From Rhytidiadelphus loreus (taxonomy: Eukaryota > Streptophyta > Bryopsida > Hypnales > Hylocomiaceae): DNA of 64,000 nt. The stretch is from the NCBI GenBank assembly GCA_947034895.1, contig OX344763.1, positions 71,009,093-71,073,092 of the forward strand, read 5' to 3'. Below the pieces are notes generated by a model, which saw nothing but the letters and a program-made list of their open reading frames with translations, ran no database searches and had not been told where the DNA came from. Every line of letters begins with the position of its first letter. Position 1 is the first letter of the stretch. Shown here one piece after another: positions 23,063-36,007 of the stretch. The position numbers were made by a program, and so were the translations under genes.

Positions 23063-24780
23063 CTCTGCACGAACCTGCTGAATTGTCATCCGCCAGTTGT
23101 GTACGCACTATTCAAACAACGGATCCTTGAAATAGTTAAATCATTGTAAAAAATAACCAATGAATGTAGAAAGCATCCAATGTCTGAAATTTCCTTCCCC
23201 CCATCGTATTACTCTTTCCAATGCTAAATCCTAAACCCTAAACCCTATAAATTATGAAATTTAAATATAAATTTTTCATGTGCTCAACAAAAAATTGGTG
23301 TAGCATGCGACATAGCTTTGACGGTTTCACCTTGTATTCCCACCATTCCAATATAATCTTGTACCAATTTTGGCTCGCCCTCTATACATGGTTACATGGA
23401 TACATTATTACATTGCAATTTGAAGACATTCATTTTTTTGAATCCACAAAGTAGATGACTTCTTTTATGATTTTAAGATATGATTTTTTTTTAAATTGGA
23501 AATGTTGATTGAAATGTAATTTGAATGTAGAAACCATTGTGTAATTGATCCATTGAACTTGTAGTCTACTTGTGATAATGTAAATGTACTATACATGTGA
23601 ACCTCATTGACTAATTAGTTATTCATTTCTATGTTTTCGGGTATGAATTATTACATGGCACTATGCAAATTGCAGAAGTGAAAGGTTGTCCCACGAAATT
23701 GACAATTGAATATGATGACCACTCATGTACGAGAATAAATAAAAGGAGAACCTCACATATGATCATTTGAACGTTTTTGATTTATTTGTAAAATGTACAT
23801 GCAAAATGTACTACTCATTCATGAATTCATAACATTGTAATATGGAAAATTTGAACCATATAACCTATATTGATATATTTTTTCATTTTATTGAAAAGGG
23901 GGAGAGAGGGGTCAACTTTAAGACCTTCACCAATTTTTTAAAACTTGAATTCATGAATCTATTAATTTTTGTCTCATTAATTATATGTATGACAAAATGT
24001 TAAGCTTTCATACCTTGCAGTATTGCACAAGTATTTGTTATGAGAGAATTATGGATAATCTTTTTATTCAAAGTTCTAGCCTATTAGAGCATATTCTTGA
24101 GTGTTGACAAAATAAATCTATAAATTTTTAGTGTTCATTTGTGCATGCAATTGTTCGTGAAATTGATAACTATTAACTAGAAAAGAAGTTCTACACGTTT
24201 TTGTGGAACAGAAGAGAGTGGGCACATCCGAACAAAAAAGAATTATTTCTTCAAATAAATTCTTTTAATAGGTTTTCTATTTTTATAGGGTCAACAATTA
24301 TGGAATCTCTATTTCTTTACTCAAAAAATGCAGTTGTAAGTGCCCCATAACCGTAGTTGATGAATTTCTACAATTCTTTCAAGAAAAAAAATTAGAGGAT
24401 GTACATGATTTATTATATAAATTACAAATTTCAGAGCAATGGGATCTTAATTTTTCAAGGGCATAGCAAAACCCTATTGAATTTTGGAATTCAATAATTC
24501 CATACTTTTTTCTTCTTCTTATTTTTCTTCTATATGTTATACAATTTCAATTGAAGAACCGTATAATTTATATTGTATAGCATTTTCTATAAATTATTAC
24601 AAAATAGCAAAACATTGCACAAATACCTCCATAGTCAACAGTTTTTGATAGTGTTATGACGTGCTCATAGGGGATCCTAAAAAGGGCACGGTGAATTGCC
24701 CCCCTCATTGCCCTTGTAGGGCAAGCCCTGTAATTTTTTATTTGCAAGGCTTAATTTTTTTTCAAAATTCTCCTCACCGG
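23063..24780. other. AT-rich non-coding DNA
   Basis: No gene supported. A short degenerate plant-telomere-like motif (CTAAACCCTAAACCCTA) lies near 23228-23248. Confidence 0.5.
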
Positions 24781-24965
24781 ATGGTCCATCTCCCTTCCGA
24801 CACCCCGTCCACCCTTCCAACGCGCCGTCCGACTTGTTCGTCCGCCTATCGGTGCGTCTACACTTTCTCGGTGACCGTGCGATCCAGCGGGTGACGCTTT
24901 CTGTCCGCACGATGGGGGCGTCAGATGCTTTGCCGTCCGATTTGGACGGACCCTAAAGCGCCGTC
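24781..24965. repeat. GTCCG word array 4
   Basis: Words CCGTCCACCC, GCCGTCCGACTTG and GCCGTCCGATTTGGACGG. It lies upstream of the pseudogene at 25274, as array 3 lies upstream of its relative. Confidence 0.65.
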
Positions 24966-25273
24966 GAAAGCCATAAATAGCGTTTCGGAATCCTCATTTT
25001 TCCATAGACGTTTCCCTACCGGAGTAAGTTATCCAATGCTTGATGTGCATCCGTGGCTCTACGTGCTCCTTCTGTTTTGGTGTGTGAACGGTTGTGCTTT
25101 GATACTTGATTGTTTTAAGTGATGTGGTTTGAATAATTATTTGGATGTAAGGAATTGTGAACCGTAAAACCGTTTGACTCCATTGCATTCCAAATGAGAA
25201 GCACTTGGTGCACTTGGTGCAAATTTTTTTGAAATTTCAAACATCAATTATCTTCATTGTAATTAAGGTTACC

Positions 25274-26248
25274 ATGTCCCGCCTTAAATCATCGAGTAAG
25301 AGTAAGAAAGGCAAATTTCAAGACATGAATTGGGAAGACTGGGAAAATACTAATTGTGTAGCTAAAGATGGATGGGAAGAAGAGCCAAAGAAAGTTTGGG
25401 ATTGCACAACATGCAAGAAGTACTTAAAAATGACTCACCTCTCCAAAATGTGGCTATGAGAACGCGCTGAACAACAAGTTCGTCGATGGGAAGGACAAAT
25501 GTCTACATATACGAGCAGACACTTTGTTCACCATTACGAGGAAGTAAAGTGTTCAGCGGGTTTACGTGACTCCAAACCTAATATAATGAACTATTCCAAC
25601 ATGGCTATGGTTTAGGCAGAGATTGTACTCCACAAAGATGTAGATTGGCGTACAATTTATGGAAAACATATGGATAATCAAAATCGGAATGATGTAATGA
25701 TTTAAACTAGCTTGACTACTGCAAGTGATTGCCAACCAGAGTGGTCCAATTGAGGGTAGTTTGGATTTGCTACAGTTGTGGTGCTACATGGAGAAGATGA
25801 ATGGTCGAGTGACAATGATGAGGGTGGAGTTCCAGTACCTGTGACATTGGAAGAGAAGTGTGAGTGAAAAAAAGATCGAGAAGACATTGAATACAAACAG
25901 CAAATGCAAGAAGCAATGCTTAGAAGCGTAGAGGACCGTGGTCGACAAAATGAGTATGATGAATTCTACCGACGTGAACGTGGTGCATATGACCCATAAA
26001 ATGGGCCCTATGGTTCACACTATGGCCATGACCTCCAACATGGCTCTCAAAACGTTGGAGGCTCTTATTATGGCGGTTCAACTCAAAGAGGATCAAACCA
26101 TGGTGATTCAATTCCTCCTCCAACTTTTGGAGGTCCTTCCTCCGCAAATTATGAACAAGGAGGTGGGCAAAGCGGATATGTTCCCGACTACTATGGTGGA
26201 GGACCATATCTCGGTGTTTATGGTTGTGGTCCTACAAGCCCAAGCTAG
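25274..26248 (+). pseudogene. Decayed member of the VDW-module family with Gly/Tyr-rich tail
   Basis: From ATG 25274 to TAG 26246-26248 one frame can be followed over 975 bp with seven in-frame stops and no frameshift. Its N-terminal part (GWEEEPKKVWDC, CKKYLKM, then AEIVLHKDVDW after a stop) matches the modules in the genes at 22655 and 63086. The middle is acidic and Gln/Glu-rich, and the C-terminus is Gly/Tyr-rich (SYYGGSTQRGS; DYYGGGPYLG), unlike the RING-ending relative. No catalytic motif is visible. Confidence 0.55.
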
Positions 26249-27795
26249 AGAGATGACTCGGATTCAGATTCCGAATGAAGCCGAATCAAACACTATTGTA
26301 GTGTTTGTCTTACAATATGGACTCTTGATTGTAATTTAGTTGTTTGCCATACAATGATGCAATATAGAATGTAGCAAGCATAGTGTAATGATGTCAATGA
26401 GTGGTCGTCACGTATAGTGCAAAACCGCTACAAATATAATGTATTGAAATATATTATTAGAATGATAGATTTCTCATGTTCATGGTATTATTGAATGCCA
26501 TTGATGTGCAATGGATTAAGTCATGGTGTTTTGGAAGCTAAGTATAGCAATGGCCCAGCTTTTACCATTTTGTCATTCGAATGTGAAAATATGAATGCAC
26601 CATCGTAGATGGTAGGTTTATTCCAAATGTTTATGGAAAATATTGAAGTGCTTCGAACCTATTGTATACAATTTTTATTTTTTTGAAAGCATAAGGTAGC
26701 ATGTTATATTTTGTAGACCCTCCGTCATAAAGTAAATTGTCACTTATTAGTACATCTATGTCCAACACACACCTTGACCCTTGTGAATTATGATGGACAA
26801 AAATATTTGGAGTCACGGTTTTAATATTTGGTAATCTTCCTATTCTTCCTATTAAAAACATAAAGAAAGAATGCTTAAATTTAACTAATATAAATTTATT
26901 CCTATTTTTTTTATTCCCAAAATTTCATTCAAAATTTCATAACTAATTCCATGAAGCTTCATGTAATAGTAAACGACTTGATTTACATGTCAATTTTCTT
27001 TGTCTATCAAGGAAATTTCATTGAAAAATACTTCAAGTTGTTTCACCTCTTTGAAATTAAGTTGCAGCCCTTACATGGTCTAATTTTGTTTTGTGGATTT
27101 CCTACTTTAACCCCAAAAGTGATTTTGTCAAACAAAGGGGGACAAAATTAATTTCGAGCAGGCTTCTCTGATCTCATTTTTTACTGAAATTTTTTGGAAT
27201 TTTTTCATAAGATAGGTAAATTGATGAGCTTTTCGGGACTATAATTTTTATTTCAGTGGTGCCCATGCGCAAAAGTTATTGCACCATAACCTATGAACTT
27301 CAAAACGGCTAAGACCGGGCAACCCAAAAAATCCACTAGAAATTTGAATCAAAATTGGATATTTTTTTTCTTGTACATTATATTTTCTTCTAAATGGGAA
27401 GCTTTGATTCATTTCAATTGGATTAATGATGTGAAAGTTATGGATTTTCTTATTTTGTGGGCAATCATACGAATATCTTGAAAGAAACTTTTTTCTTCCA
27501 CTTGGAATGCTAATATTTTTCAATCTTTATGGTCAAACATCACCAAAAATTGATAACATGATGTAAGACAAGTGTAGGATAAGATCAATCTAATTTTTTT
27601 TTCAAAAATTTACTTCATAGGTGAACGTAGCAAAATTGACAATTTTCAGTGGGTTAGGCCCGAAAATAGCTTTTATAGTTGGGACTTTATGGGTTAGGAT
27701 CAATTCTACAGAGCATGTTATAAAATAAACATAAATGTATATATCATGTTGGAATTTATATATGTATATATAATATTATATGAAAATGATAGTTA
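26249..27795. other. AT-rich non-coding DNA
   Basis: No coding potential beyond short chance frames, and no RNA gene recognised. Confidence 0.5.
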
Positions 27796-27970
27796 TCGGA
27801 GTCGTCCGATCTGTCGCACAATAGATCGTCTGACTCACGGGGGCCGTCGGATCGATCGGATGGCCGATTAGTCAAATGCGTTGTAGACGTCCGATTTCCG
27901 ACGCGGACCGTGCGACGGAAAAAGTGTGTTGGAAATGTATAAGAGCATTGGACGGGCCCGTCCGATCCTC
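27796..27970. repeat. GTCCG word array 5
   Basis: Words GTCGTCCGATCTGTCG, GGCCGTCGGATCGATCGG and GACGTCCGATTTCCGACG. It lies upstream of the kinase-like gene. Confidence 0.65.
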
Positions 27971-28149
27971 ACTTTTGTTTTCTCCCTTGCATATCACAAG
28001 AGTGAAGCGGAGAGCTTGGTGGTTCATGCCCCCATTGGTTCCTCTTCTCGGGAAAGCAAGAATGTAATGTTGGGGGTCCCTTATTGCCATTTTTTTCAGT
28101 GTTGGTGAGAGTTTCACTTGAACTTGAAATTATCATTTTACTTTGCGAA

Positions 28150-28390
28150 TATTCATTCGTACAAAAAGTTCATCAAGATGCTACAAACAAAGAAGGCTAC
28201 ATAGAGAAAACCAATGGAGTACGAAGGAGGTTTACACAATGAGGCAAGTAGGGACATTCCCTCTGATGCATGCAAGAGATTTCTGATCAATTTGATCGTC
28301 AATTTCTATGAGTCGGAAACCACAATGTCACTACACAACAAATACGTAAGGTACAACAAGGAGTGCTCGCAGAAATTCAAGGTGGACAAG
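28150..28390 (+). pseudogene. Kinase-like gene, 5' part
   Basis: An open frame leads through YKKFIKMLQTKKAT, an in-frame TAG, MEYEGGLHNEASRDIP and ECSQKFKVDK to exactly 28390. Joined to 50881 after removing the nested elements with one TSD copy, it reads on as FKVDK-WQLMMNALSV without a break. The segment is helical and charged and lies N-terminal to the kinase-like domain. The true start is not identified. Confidence 0.65.
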
Positions 28391-29181
28391 TGTTGGAATC
28401 TGTAATAGTTTTAGACGGATCATAATAGACTAGAAGAAATTAAAGTAGTTCAAATTTGAAAAAAATTAGTTTAGGCATAGAGAAACGGAAACAAATAAAT
28501 ACCTAAAATTAGTTTAGACCTAATTCCAGAGTCAGTATGAGAACATGATGGAACTTGACATCCGGGTGGGACGGATTCAAGAGCCGGAAAGCCGCTGGAA
28601 TGTAGTCATTAAGACAGTAGCTTGCGGCTCTAGACTAGGATCCATTACGACGTTCCGTAGCCTGCATTCTCGATGGAGTGAACGTTGGGCGTTGGAAGGG
28701 TATATATACCACTCTCCTCTTCATTTCTCGCCCTCTTTTAGTTGCTCCGCATCTGGCTAATAGTGAGAGAAAGTGTCGTAAGTTAGGGTTACGACATTAG
28801 GAGAGGTGAGACGGATGGTAGGGGTTAGTACGTGGTATATTGTACCGGCCCGAAAACTCAGTCCAGTCATCTCGACGGATCCAGTTCACCTGCGCCAGTT
28901 AGAGAATGACTTGAAGGTCTTGGGCTGTGTAGGTTTTCTGAAGAAACCCTGGAACGTCCAGAGTGATCAGGTTCTTCGGGAGTTGGCAGTGGGGGCACCG
29001 AACCAGTACGATTAGACTGTGCGAGGGCATCCGGATAAGTGGACGGAGCAGCTCTGGGCGGAAGTTTACGGCTTCCCGCAAACCAGAGACGAATTCGCCA
29101 CCCGGACGAACCAGTATCACCAACACAAGTTTGTGAATCCGCCGCACGCGAAGGAGGGGTACGCCATTAAGGACTGCCGAG
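28391..29181 (+). mobile_element. LTR-like element copy 3, left part
   Basis: Starts TGTTGGAATC (28391) after ACAAG (28386-28390), is collinear with the 5' ends of copies 1 and 2, and stops inside the gag-like ORF at 29181. The missing remainder is at 48302-50875. The two parts together make 3365 bp, against 3380 and 3448 bp in the intact copies. TATATATACC at 28701-28710 sits at the promoter position of the other copies. Confidence 0.85.
28815..29181 (+). pseudogene. Gag-like protein of copy 3, N-terminal part
   Basis: Starts MVGVSTWYIV at 28815. It is collinear with copies 1 and 2 through LKKPWNVQSDQVLRELA and EGYAIKDCR, where it is cut by the 19-kb insertion. One TAG at 29013 stands where copies 1 and 2 have CAG (Gln). 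The frame resumes exactly at 48302 (DERHKRLLWF). Confidence 0.7.
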
Positions 29182-30005
29182 CAAGGTTGACGAATTGCAA
29201 CGTCCAGGGCAAAATCACGTCCATTTTTCGGACGTCCGGATGTCCGGAAGTCCAGATTTTCCAGACATGCGGACGATGTGGACGGCGTCCATCGGACCCG
29301 TTGGACGTTCAGACAGTGCGGACGGGCGGTCGGCGCGGACAAGCGGACGGCCATCGCGGACGAGTGGACGGCCATCGCAGACGGGAGGACGACGCAGTCG
29401 GCGCGGTTGACACGAACGGCCCGACCACAATAAAATGTCATAAAACATGATTTTCAGACCTCTTTTACGCATAGTAAAATGTCTTTCTTCAAACAACTTT
29501 TCACTACAAAAAGGTTGGAAATGAAGCCAAGTTTCACCTCCAACAATCCGTTTCAAGTTTCGACCTTCCAACAAAAAGTTATGAACCATTTTCTAAGGCT
29601 GTGCTTGAAAATGGTCAAAAAATTGCCATCTGCTCCTCCAACGGCTTGTCCGCTTTTCCGACCCGCTGTCTGCCCTTTCGGACAGCCCGTCCAAACTTCT
29701 GCCGACCGTAGTAAAATGCCATAAAACATGACTTTTAGATCTCTTTTACGCATAATAAAATGTCTTTTTGCAAAAAACTTTAAACTACAAAAAGGTTGGA
29801 AATGAAGCCAAGTTTTACCTCCAAAAATCCTTTTCAAGTTTTGACCTTCCAACAAAAAGTTATGAACCATTTTCTAAAGCTGTATTTGAAAATGGCCAAA
29901 GAAATGCCGTCTTCTCCTCCAACCCCCGTCCAATCATCTCACCACCTGATCGACGCTCCGAGTCTCCAATCCGCCATCCACCTTTCCGACCCGCCGTTTG
30001 CTGGG
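29182..30005 (+). repeat. Left terminal block of the 19-kb element
   Basis: Terminal AAGGTTGAC, then GC-rich GCGGACGAGTGGACGGCC-type words to about 29420. Two tandem copies of a repeat follow (about 29431 and 29710) containing AAAATGTC, CTCTTTTACGCATA and AAAAGTTATGAACC. The same repeat occurs on the plus strand at 43393, 43723 and 44131, and on the minus strand near 47085, 47445 and 47725. Confidence 0.75.
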
Positions 30006-30614
30006 TGTAAGTATGCTAGACCTTATACTTTTTCAAGTCACAAAGCAATTTTTTAGGACAACATGAATTTGTACTTGTTATTATTTGAATTTAAAAGCTT
30101 GTTTTGTATGTTTTTTTTGTTTTTCTAGACATTATACATGTGAAGATCCTGTGGGCTTTATTGATTTCTTTGAATAACTAAGTTTAGAGTGAGAAATTTG
30201 TACTTTTTGGATTGTTAGTAAAAAATCACATGGTACTAATTAAAATAAAAGTATAAATATCTTGATCATATAGAGTTGAAGTGCTAGGGTTTTTTTGGAG
30301 AAAAAATAAGGAGGGGCAATGTTTTGCGAGGGTGCTAGTTTGTAAGCCTAAAAGCGTGAGCCTGGGAGCCTGGGAGCGTATGAGCCTTCAATTTTGGAAT
30401 TTTCTTTTTGTGATTTTTTAAAATAGGACCTATTACCGTGGTTTAGAGCCTATGCAATCTAGATTTTAGGCTCATTTATATTTCAAGGAGATTAGAAATT
30501 CTGTATAACAAAAAACGGTAAGGAATATCATATATGAAACGAATAGAACATACCAAAGCCTTGAAAGACATCAAAACTGCAAAGAAGTAGGATAGACAAA
30601 ATTCAAAGAGTAGA
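30006..30614. other. Non-coding DNA downstream of the methyltransferase-like gene
   Basis: AT-rich. It includes the likely 3' untranslated region of the minus-strand gene ending at 30615. No gene seen. Confidence 0.5.
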
Positions 30615-33600
30615 TTAGTGGCCACTACTACTAGAAGATTTGGAACTAGAGTTGTCATCAGAATTGCATGTCTCACCGTCTGATTCTCTAGCCATATCAT
30701 CTACAAATATCAGAACACATGGATCTACCTTGGGGCCCTTCACAAAAGGTTTAGGATCATGGATAACAAGCTGTGAGGCTATTGCCTCAGCATACACTAG
30801 CAACTCAAAAGACTTTGGTGGACTAGGGTCTTCAAGGAACGGTCGATGGGTGGAAATCTTCACTTTTTTTGCTTGCCTACACACTCAAATGAGACCACAC
30901 ATAAGAAAAACGTACAATTGAAAAAAATGAAGGTCAAAATTCAGAAGCCCAGTGATAAACTTACTTACTGAATTTTGAGGTCTTCACAACTTGGCAAATG
31001 GGCACCTCTTCATCGTCAAGACTTAGTGGAGGGGCTTTAGATTGAACAGGTACTGTCTCAACAGTCGGCATGGTGCCAATGAATGGAGCGAGAAGGGCAT
31101 TGAAAATGGCCTTATCTGCTTCCAATGCCACGATATGACGACGAGTAGCCCGACATGCATAGACGGTCGCACCTGTAGATACAAAGATATGATTCACTTG
31201 GGCCGACAGAATGCAAAATATTTTAACAGTTCAATGCTAAAACAATGAGTGCTACCTGAGGGTGACCAAAAATTAACATCAATAGTAATGACAGAGGAGA
31301 GAAATTGATCATACAAAAAAACAAGGTATGATTGGTCAAATGGTGAAGGATAACAAACCGGTAGATGCGGTGCAATCCAAAACGATGTCACCAGGTGAGG
31401 TAGTTGCTTGAACAAGCATTTTCATTGTGGAAATTGCCTTCTCTCGAGGACCCCGCCAAGGTGAGTTCCCATTCATGGCCACGTCATTGATACCACTGAA
31501 ATTTTGCAACATGTCATCTCGAGCCAAGTTCATGCCAGCTTCAACATGTTCCTCGGGACGGCTCTGGAAAGAAAACCTGCTCTTACACGGACCATCTAAA
31601 ACTTTGACGTATAGAGAAGCCATGAAGCGCATAGTCTGCATAGGAATTCATCGAAAACGATTAGTACTTTAAAGTAGAGTACAATATATGTTTAGGCGCA
31701 TGCAAACTATGAGGCTAGGGGAATTACCGTGGTAGAGTGGTCCGAGGCACACGTCAGATGGAGCCAATTCATGCCGTGCCATTCCTTCTGTAGTTTGAAA
31801 TCGAATGACTTGCAATTTCCTAGCAAGTGGCTTTTAATATTGCGGCAAAATGGGTAGATGACAAGAAGAGCCCCAGCATCATGTAGGTAGCTCTCTGCAA
31901 AGTCAAAGATATCTCGAAGTCCGTCCTCTGAGAACTGATTCCATTGGGGGATAGAGTTCGGAGGATCGGAGACTGTCGGGACCGGTAAACCCTTCGGGAC
32001 ATCCACCACAATCAAGTCTACCGCAGCCTGTCCAGTTACAACGCCATTGAAAAATCTCTCCTTGTCCTTGGCGTGCTGCGTTCAAAAGATAAATCAGTAA
32101 AGAATACAAGTGACAACGGATTAAACGAAACTAAAAGGAACCTATAGGAATAGGTGGACACATTGAAGCGCAATTGAATTGAATCAATATAGACAGAAAT
32201 AAGATGTAGTTACCTTTTCTAGTATAGAAACGATGTCAGTGAATGCGTCAAGTACAAGCCCTACATTAGATGCAATAAGACTAGAAATGGATATGTTAAG
32301 AATGCACTGATCCACACTAGGGAGCGCATCCAAGTCATAAACTTGCGTTGGAAGTCCATGCTTCAGTTTCTCTTGCATCAGAGAAAAACTTGACGAGGTG
32401 TCCTTTATGGCCACATCACTTGTTGCTTGCTCTGGAGTGGCATCCTCAACTTTCCTCTTCTTCCCCTTGCCCTTCTTTTCCTCTTTGGCCTTCTCAGCTT
32501 TGGCCTTCTCATCTTCTCTTGCTTTCTTCTTTGCTTCGTTCTCCTCATTCTTCTTCTTCGTGGATTTCCATTTCTCCTCCTTCATCTTGTTAGATCTCTC
32601 TCTCCTCTTCAAGGCCTTCTCGTCTAAGCCACCAACTTCGTCATTCTCGATCACAACAACGGGGTTGTCTTTGATAGATTGAAATAGAGCCAACTCCTGA
32701 GGAGGGGTGAAGGCGCCATTGCAATCTAGATACCATGCTCTAGATTGCAAGTGGGTAGTAGGCCAATTCTTCTCCTGAGATGCGGAGAACATGCAATCAG
32801 GTGACCTAAGTTCAAGCCATGTGGCTAGAAAAGGTGGTAAGGCGGCCTTATCGATGGCCTTCTTTGCAAAAAGCTCATATTTGAAATACCTACCAAAACA
32901 ATAATCAATATTCATTAATCAATAAGATATCTATATAAATCCACACACAAGAACAAGAATATGAAATGAAGGCATCATATTACCTGTATATGACTCTCTT
33001 CACAACAACAGAGGAACCCTTGAAATCCTTGAACTCCTGAGATTTCTTGAATCCTTCGGGTCCTTTGAACACTCTAGCATAGGCATGGTCCCATATCCTC
33101 ATCCGCCAACTCTCTAAATAATCTACAAGAGATTCTGGCTCCACTACCACCTCTGCATTCAATGTAATATTGTCTGCCCGAATGATAGACTCATACATCT
33201 CCACGGCCGCATCTTCAATCTGTGGAATGACAATTACATGATTCAACAACGAGGGAACCATATCCGATTCCCACTATACCGAATAGATGATTAGAATTGA
33301 TTTAGATCTAGATCAAAAAAGAGACTCAAGCAAACCAGAACTAACCGAGGTAATGATGTTTGCCTTGGATGGTAGACTTGAATACAAATGTGATTGCAGA
33401 AGAAACATACCACGGCATACTAGCAGGCCTTGGAGAGGAAAGAGTTGATCTTATCATTGTTAGCTGGTCGAGGGGGGAATCTTCGAGCCTCTCGTGTTGG
33501 AGCAGAAGAATTCATCCATTTAAGCCACTTCACTTTGTGATGGGCACTAGTATTAGCGGTGGCAATCAATTGAAGCTTGTCTAAAGTCAGCTCCTAGACT

Positions 33601-35159
33601 GCATACATGCTCCAATGCCTCTCAATCTGAAAAATAGACTAGAAATTAATGATCATTGAGCACACTGATTGAGCCATTGAGAAAATGACACTGATGTAAA
33701 ATCACTAGAATAACTAACTCTCTGAGGCACTTGAATTCAATCCTAGGATAGGAGGCAGTCACCAAAATCATCTGGAACTAGAGACTTCTGATCATACCTC
33801 TTCGAGCCATGCATCACCTAATGCTGGGTTTGCCACGGAAACAATTTTAGAAAGTTTCTTATAGAGCTTGTCTGTGGCGTCCTTGGTAGCAGTCCTCATT
33901 GCTGCTGCAACCTCCAAATCAGTCTTATCCTCTTCAATAGTATCCTCATGATACTTTTGAACAGCTGCATCTGCAGCAACCGCTATGTCTTGCTGAAAAA
34001 TCAAGAAATATTTGTTAAATTGATATGATATGAGAGAATGGTATTGAAAAATCCCAAAATTTAGAAAATTGAAAAGATGGATCATAATACATTGTACAAA
34101 CAAGCTACAATGCACCTGAAATATGAAGCCTGTGAAGACCTCCAAAGGCATGGAGTACCACGTTTTTCGAGCATTCAACTAGCAGAACTTGACATCCTCG
34201 GCACTCAGAAGTTCCTTGAATTTCTCAAGGGGCAAGGACCCGTACTTGCGAACACGATAGAGTGTATGCACAAGGTTCGTTTTCACATGGGAATTTTCAG
34301 TGTGTCTGAGTAAAATATAATGGACACAAAGTTAGTACACATGAAGTATACTAGAATTCATTAGATAACGACATTAGAAGGAAATAAATGAAATTGAACA
34401 GGATTTAGAGTCTCACTTATTAATGTCGTGCATGACCTGCATGGCTGCACCCATCCGCCCCTTGGTTTCCAACAAAATTGTGTCCACAGCAATATGCCAT
34501 ACGGGATCAGTACTATGAAGTTGATTAATATGACTCATCCAGGCGATGCGCCTATGGTTTCCGTCGCATAAAAATAATTTAGCATCCACCAAATGCTTGA
34601 GCTCCGAATGATTGTTCAGCTCTGCATTGAAGTCATCATTGACCTTGTTCCAAATGGGTCCCCACTCCGACTTCTCTACATCAGTGAAAAACCTGGACTC
34701 TCCTTGCTCATCTGACACTGAAGCATAAAATACTCGAGCTCCCTTGTCATAGCCGTGAATGAACTCCTACTCAAGTTTGATCAAATTGCAACTCAAAGTA
34801 GGTCTCACCATGGGCATGGGTACCAAACGGCATAGGGGGACCTTTCAACGAGTGAGACCATGTGGTAGGATCTGCAAACTAGTAATGGTTGCCACATAGT
34901 CCATCTTCTGAGATCTTCGAATGGCATCCTCTCCCCCCAATTGTGGTCCTCCCACCACTCCATTTTGGTTGGGCATAACTTCGACAGCAGTCTCCAAATC
35001 AACACTTGATGGAAGCTCCACCTCAGTCACCACTACGAAGGAAACCGTCTGCAATGGTGGATTCATTGTAACTCCCAACAAAGACCCCTAGATACATAAC
35101 GAGAAACAATAATTAGAAACAGAAATAGTAATTCCAACCATCCAACCCGTGCCTGTGAG

Positions 35160-35690
35160 TCCATCTCGGTGGAGAGAGCACCATCGACCCTCCCCTTGCG
35201 GTGGGATGCAACCCAAAAAAATGCACAGGGAGCCAGCATGCTCACCTGACCTAACCAATCTCGGTGGCGAGAGCACCATCGACCCTCCCTCGCGGTGGGA
35301 TGCAACCTAAAAAAAAAGCACAGGGGTCCCGCTTCCTTACCTGGTCTGAAAAGCCTCGGTGGCGAGAGCACCTTCGACCCTCCTCTGGAGGTGGGATGCA
35401 AACCAAAAAAAATGCACAGGGAGCCAACTTCCTTATCTGCCCTAATTAGTCTCGATGGCGAGAGCACCATCAACCCTCCCTCGCGGTGGAATGCAACCCA
35501 AAAAAAAGCACAGGGGTCCAGCTTCCTTATCTGGTCTGAAAAGCCTCGGTGGCGAGAGTACCATCGACCCTCCCTTGGAGGTGGGATGCAAACCAAAAAA
35601 AATGCATAGGGAGCCAGCCGACCTACCTTGCCTTGGCAGGTTCAGCGGCGAGAGCACCAACGTCCCTCCCCTTGGGTGTGAAATGAAAAT
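35160..35690 (-). repeat. 95-bp tandem repeat array in intron 1
   Basis: Five full units and one partial, starting near 35164, 35262, 35356, 35452, 35546 and 35641. Each starts with CTCGGTGGCGAGAGCACCAT and includes CCCTCC, GGTGGGATGCAA, an A run and GCACAGGG. Two subtypes alternate, so the higher-order unit is about 190 bp. Read with the gene, some units contain a pyrimidine-CAG followed by CAGGTAAGG, resembling splice sites. Open frames here are repeat-generated. Confidence 0.85.
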
Positions 35691-35729
35691 CAAAAAAATT
35701 TTAATGATTGAAAATGGCTACAGACCAAA

Positions 35730-36007
35730 CACTAGAAGAAAGTCTTGTTTAATTGGATGTTCTTGCGTCAAAGTTGACGGATTTTCGTAAGCATCCAATG
35801 TAACATCTTCATGTGTTTATATCAACAATGACATCCAATGTAACATCTTCATGTGTTTATATCAACAATGACATCCAATGTAACATCTTTATGCTACATT
35901 GGATGTCATGGTTGACATAAACACATGAAGATGTTACATTGGATGCTTAAGAAAATCCGTCAACTTTGACCCAAGAACATCCAATTAAACAAGGCTTTCT
36001 ACTAGTG
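35730..36007. mobile_element. CACTA-type MITE, 278 bp
   Basis: The element is almost a perfect hairpin: CACTAGAAGAAAG at the left is inverted as CTTTCTACTAGTG at the right. Both arms carry AATTGGATGTTCTTG, GTCAACTTTGAC and ACATCCAATGTA-type blocks. A 3-bp AAA is duplicated at 35727-35729 and 36008-36010. CACTA ends plus a 3-bp duplication fit the CACTA (En/Spm) superfamily. It lies in intron 1 of the methyltransferase-like gene, seven bases from the exon 1 donor. Confidence 0.85.

Noticed and set aside
35160..35690. CRISPR array
   Set aside because: Units are directly adjacent 95-bp diverging repeats without unique spacers, in an intron of a eukaryotic gene.
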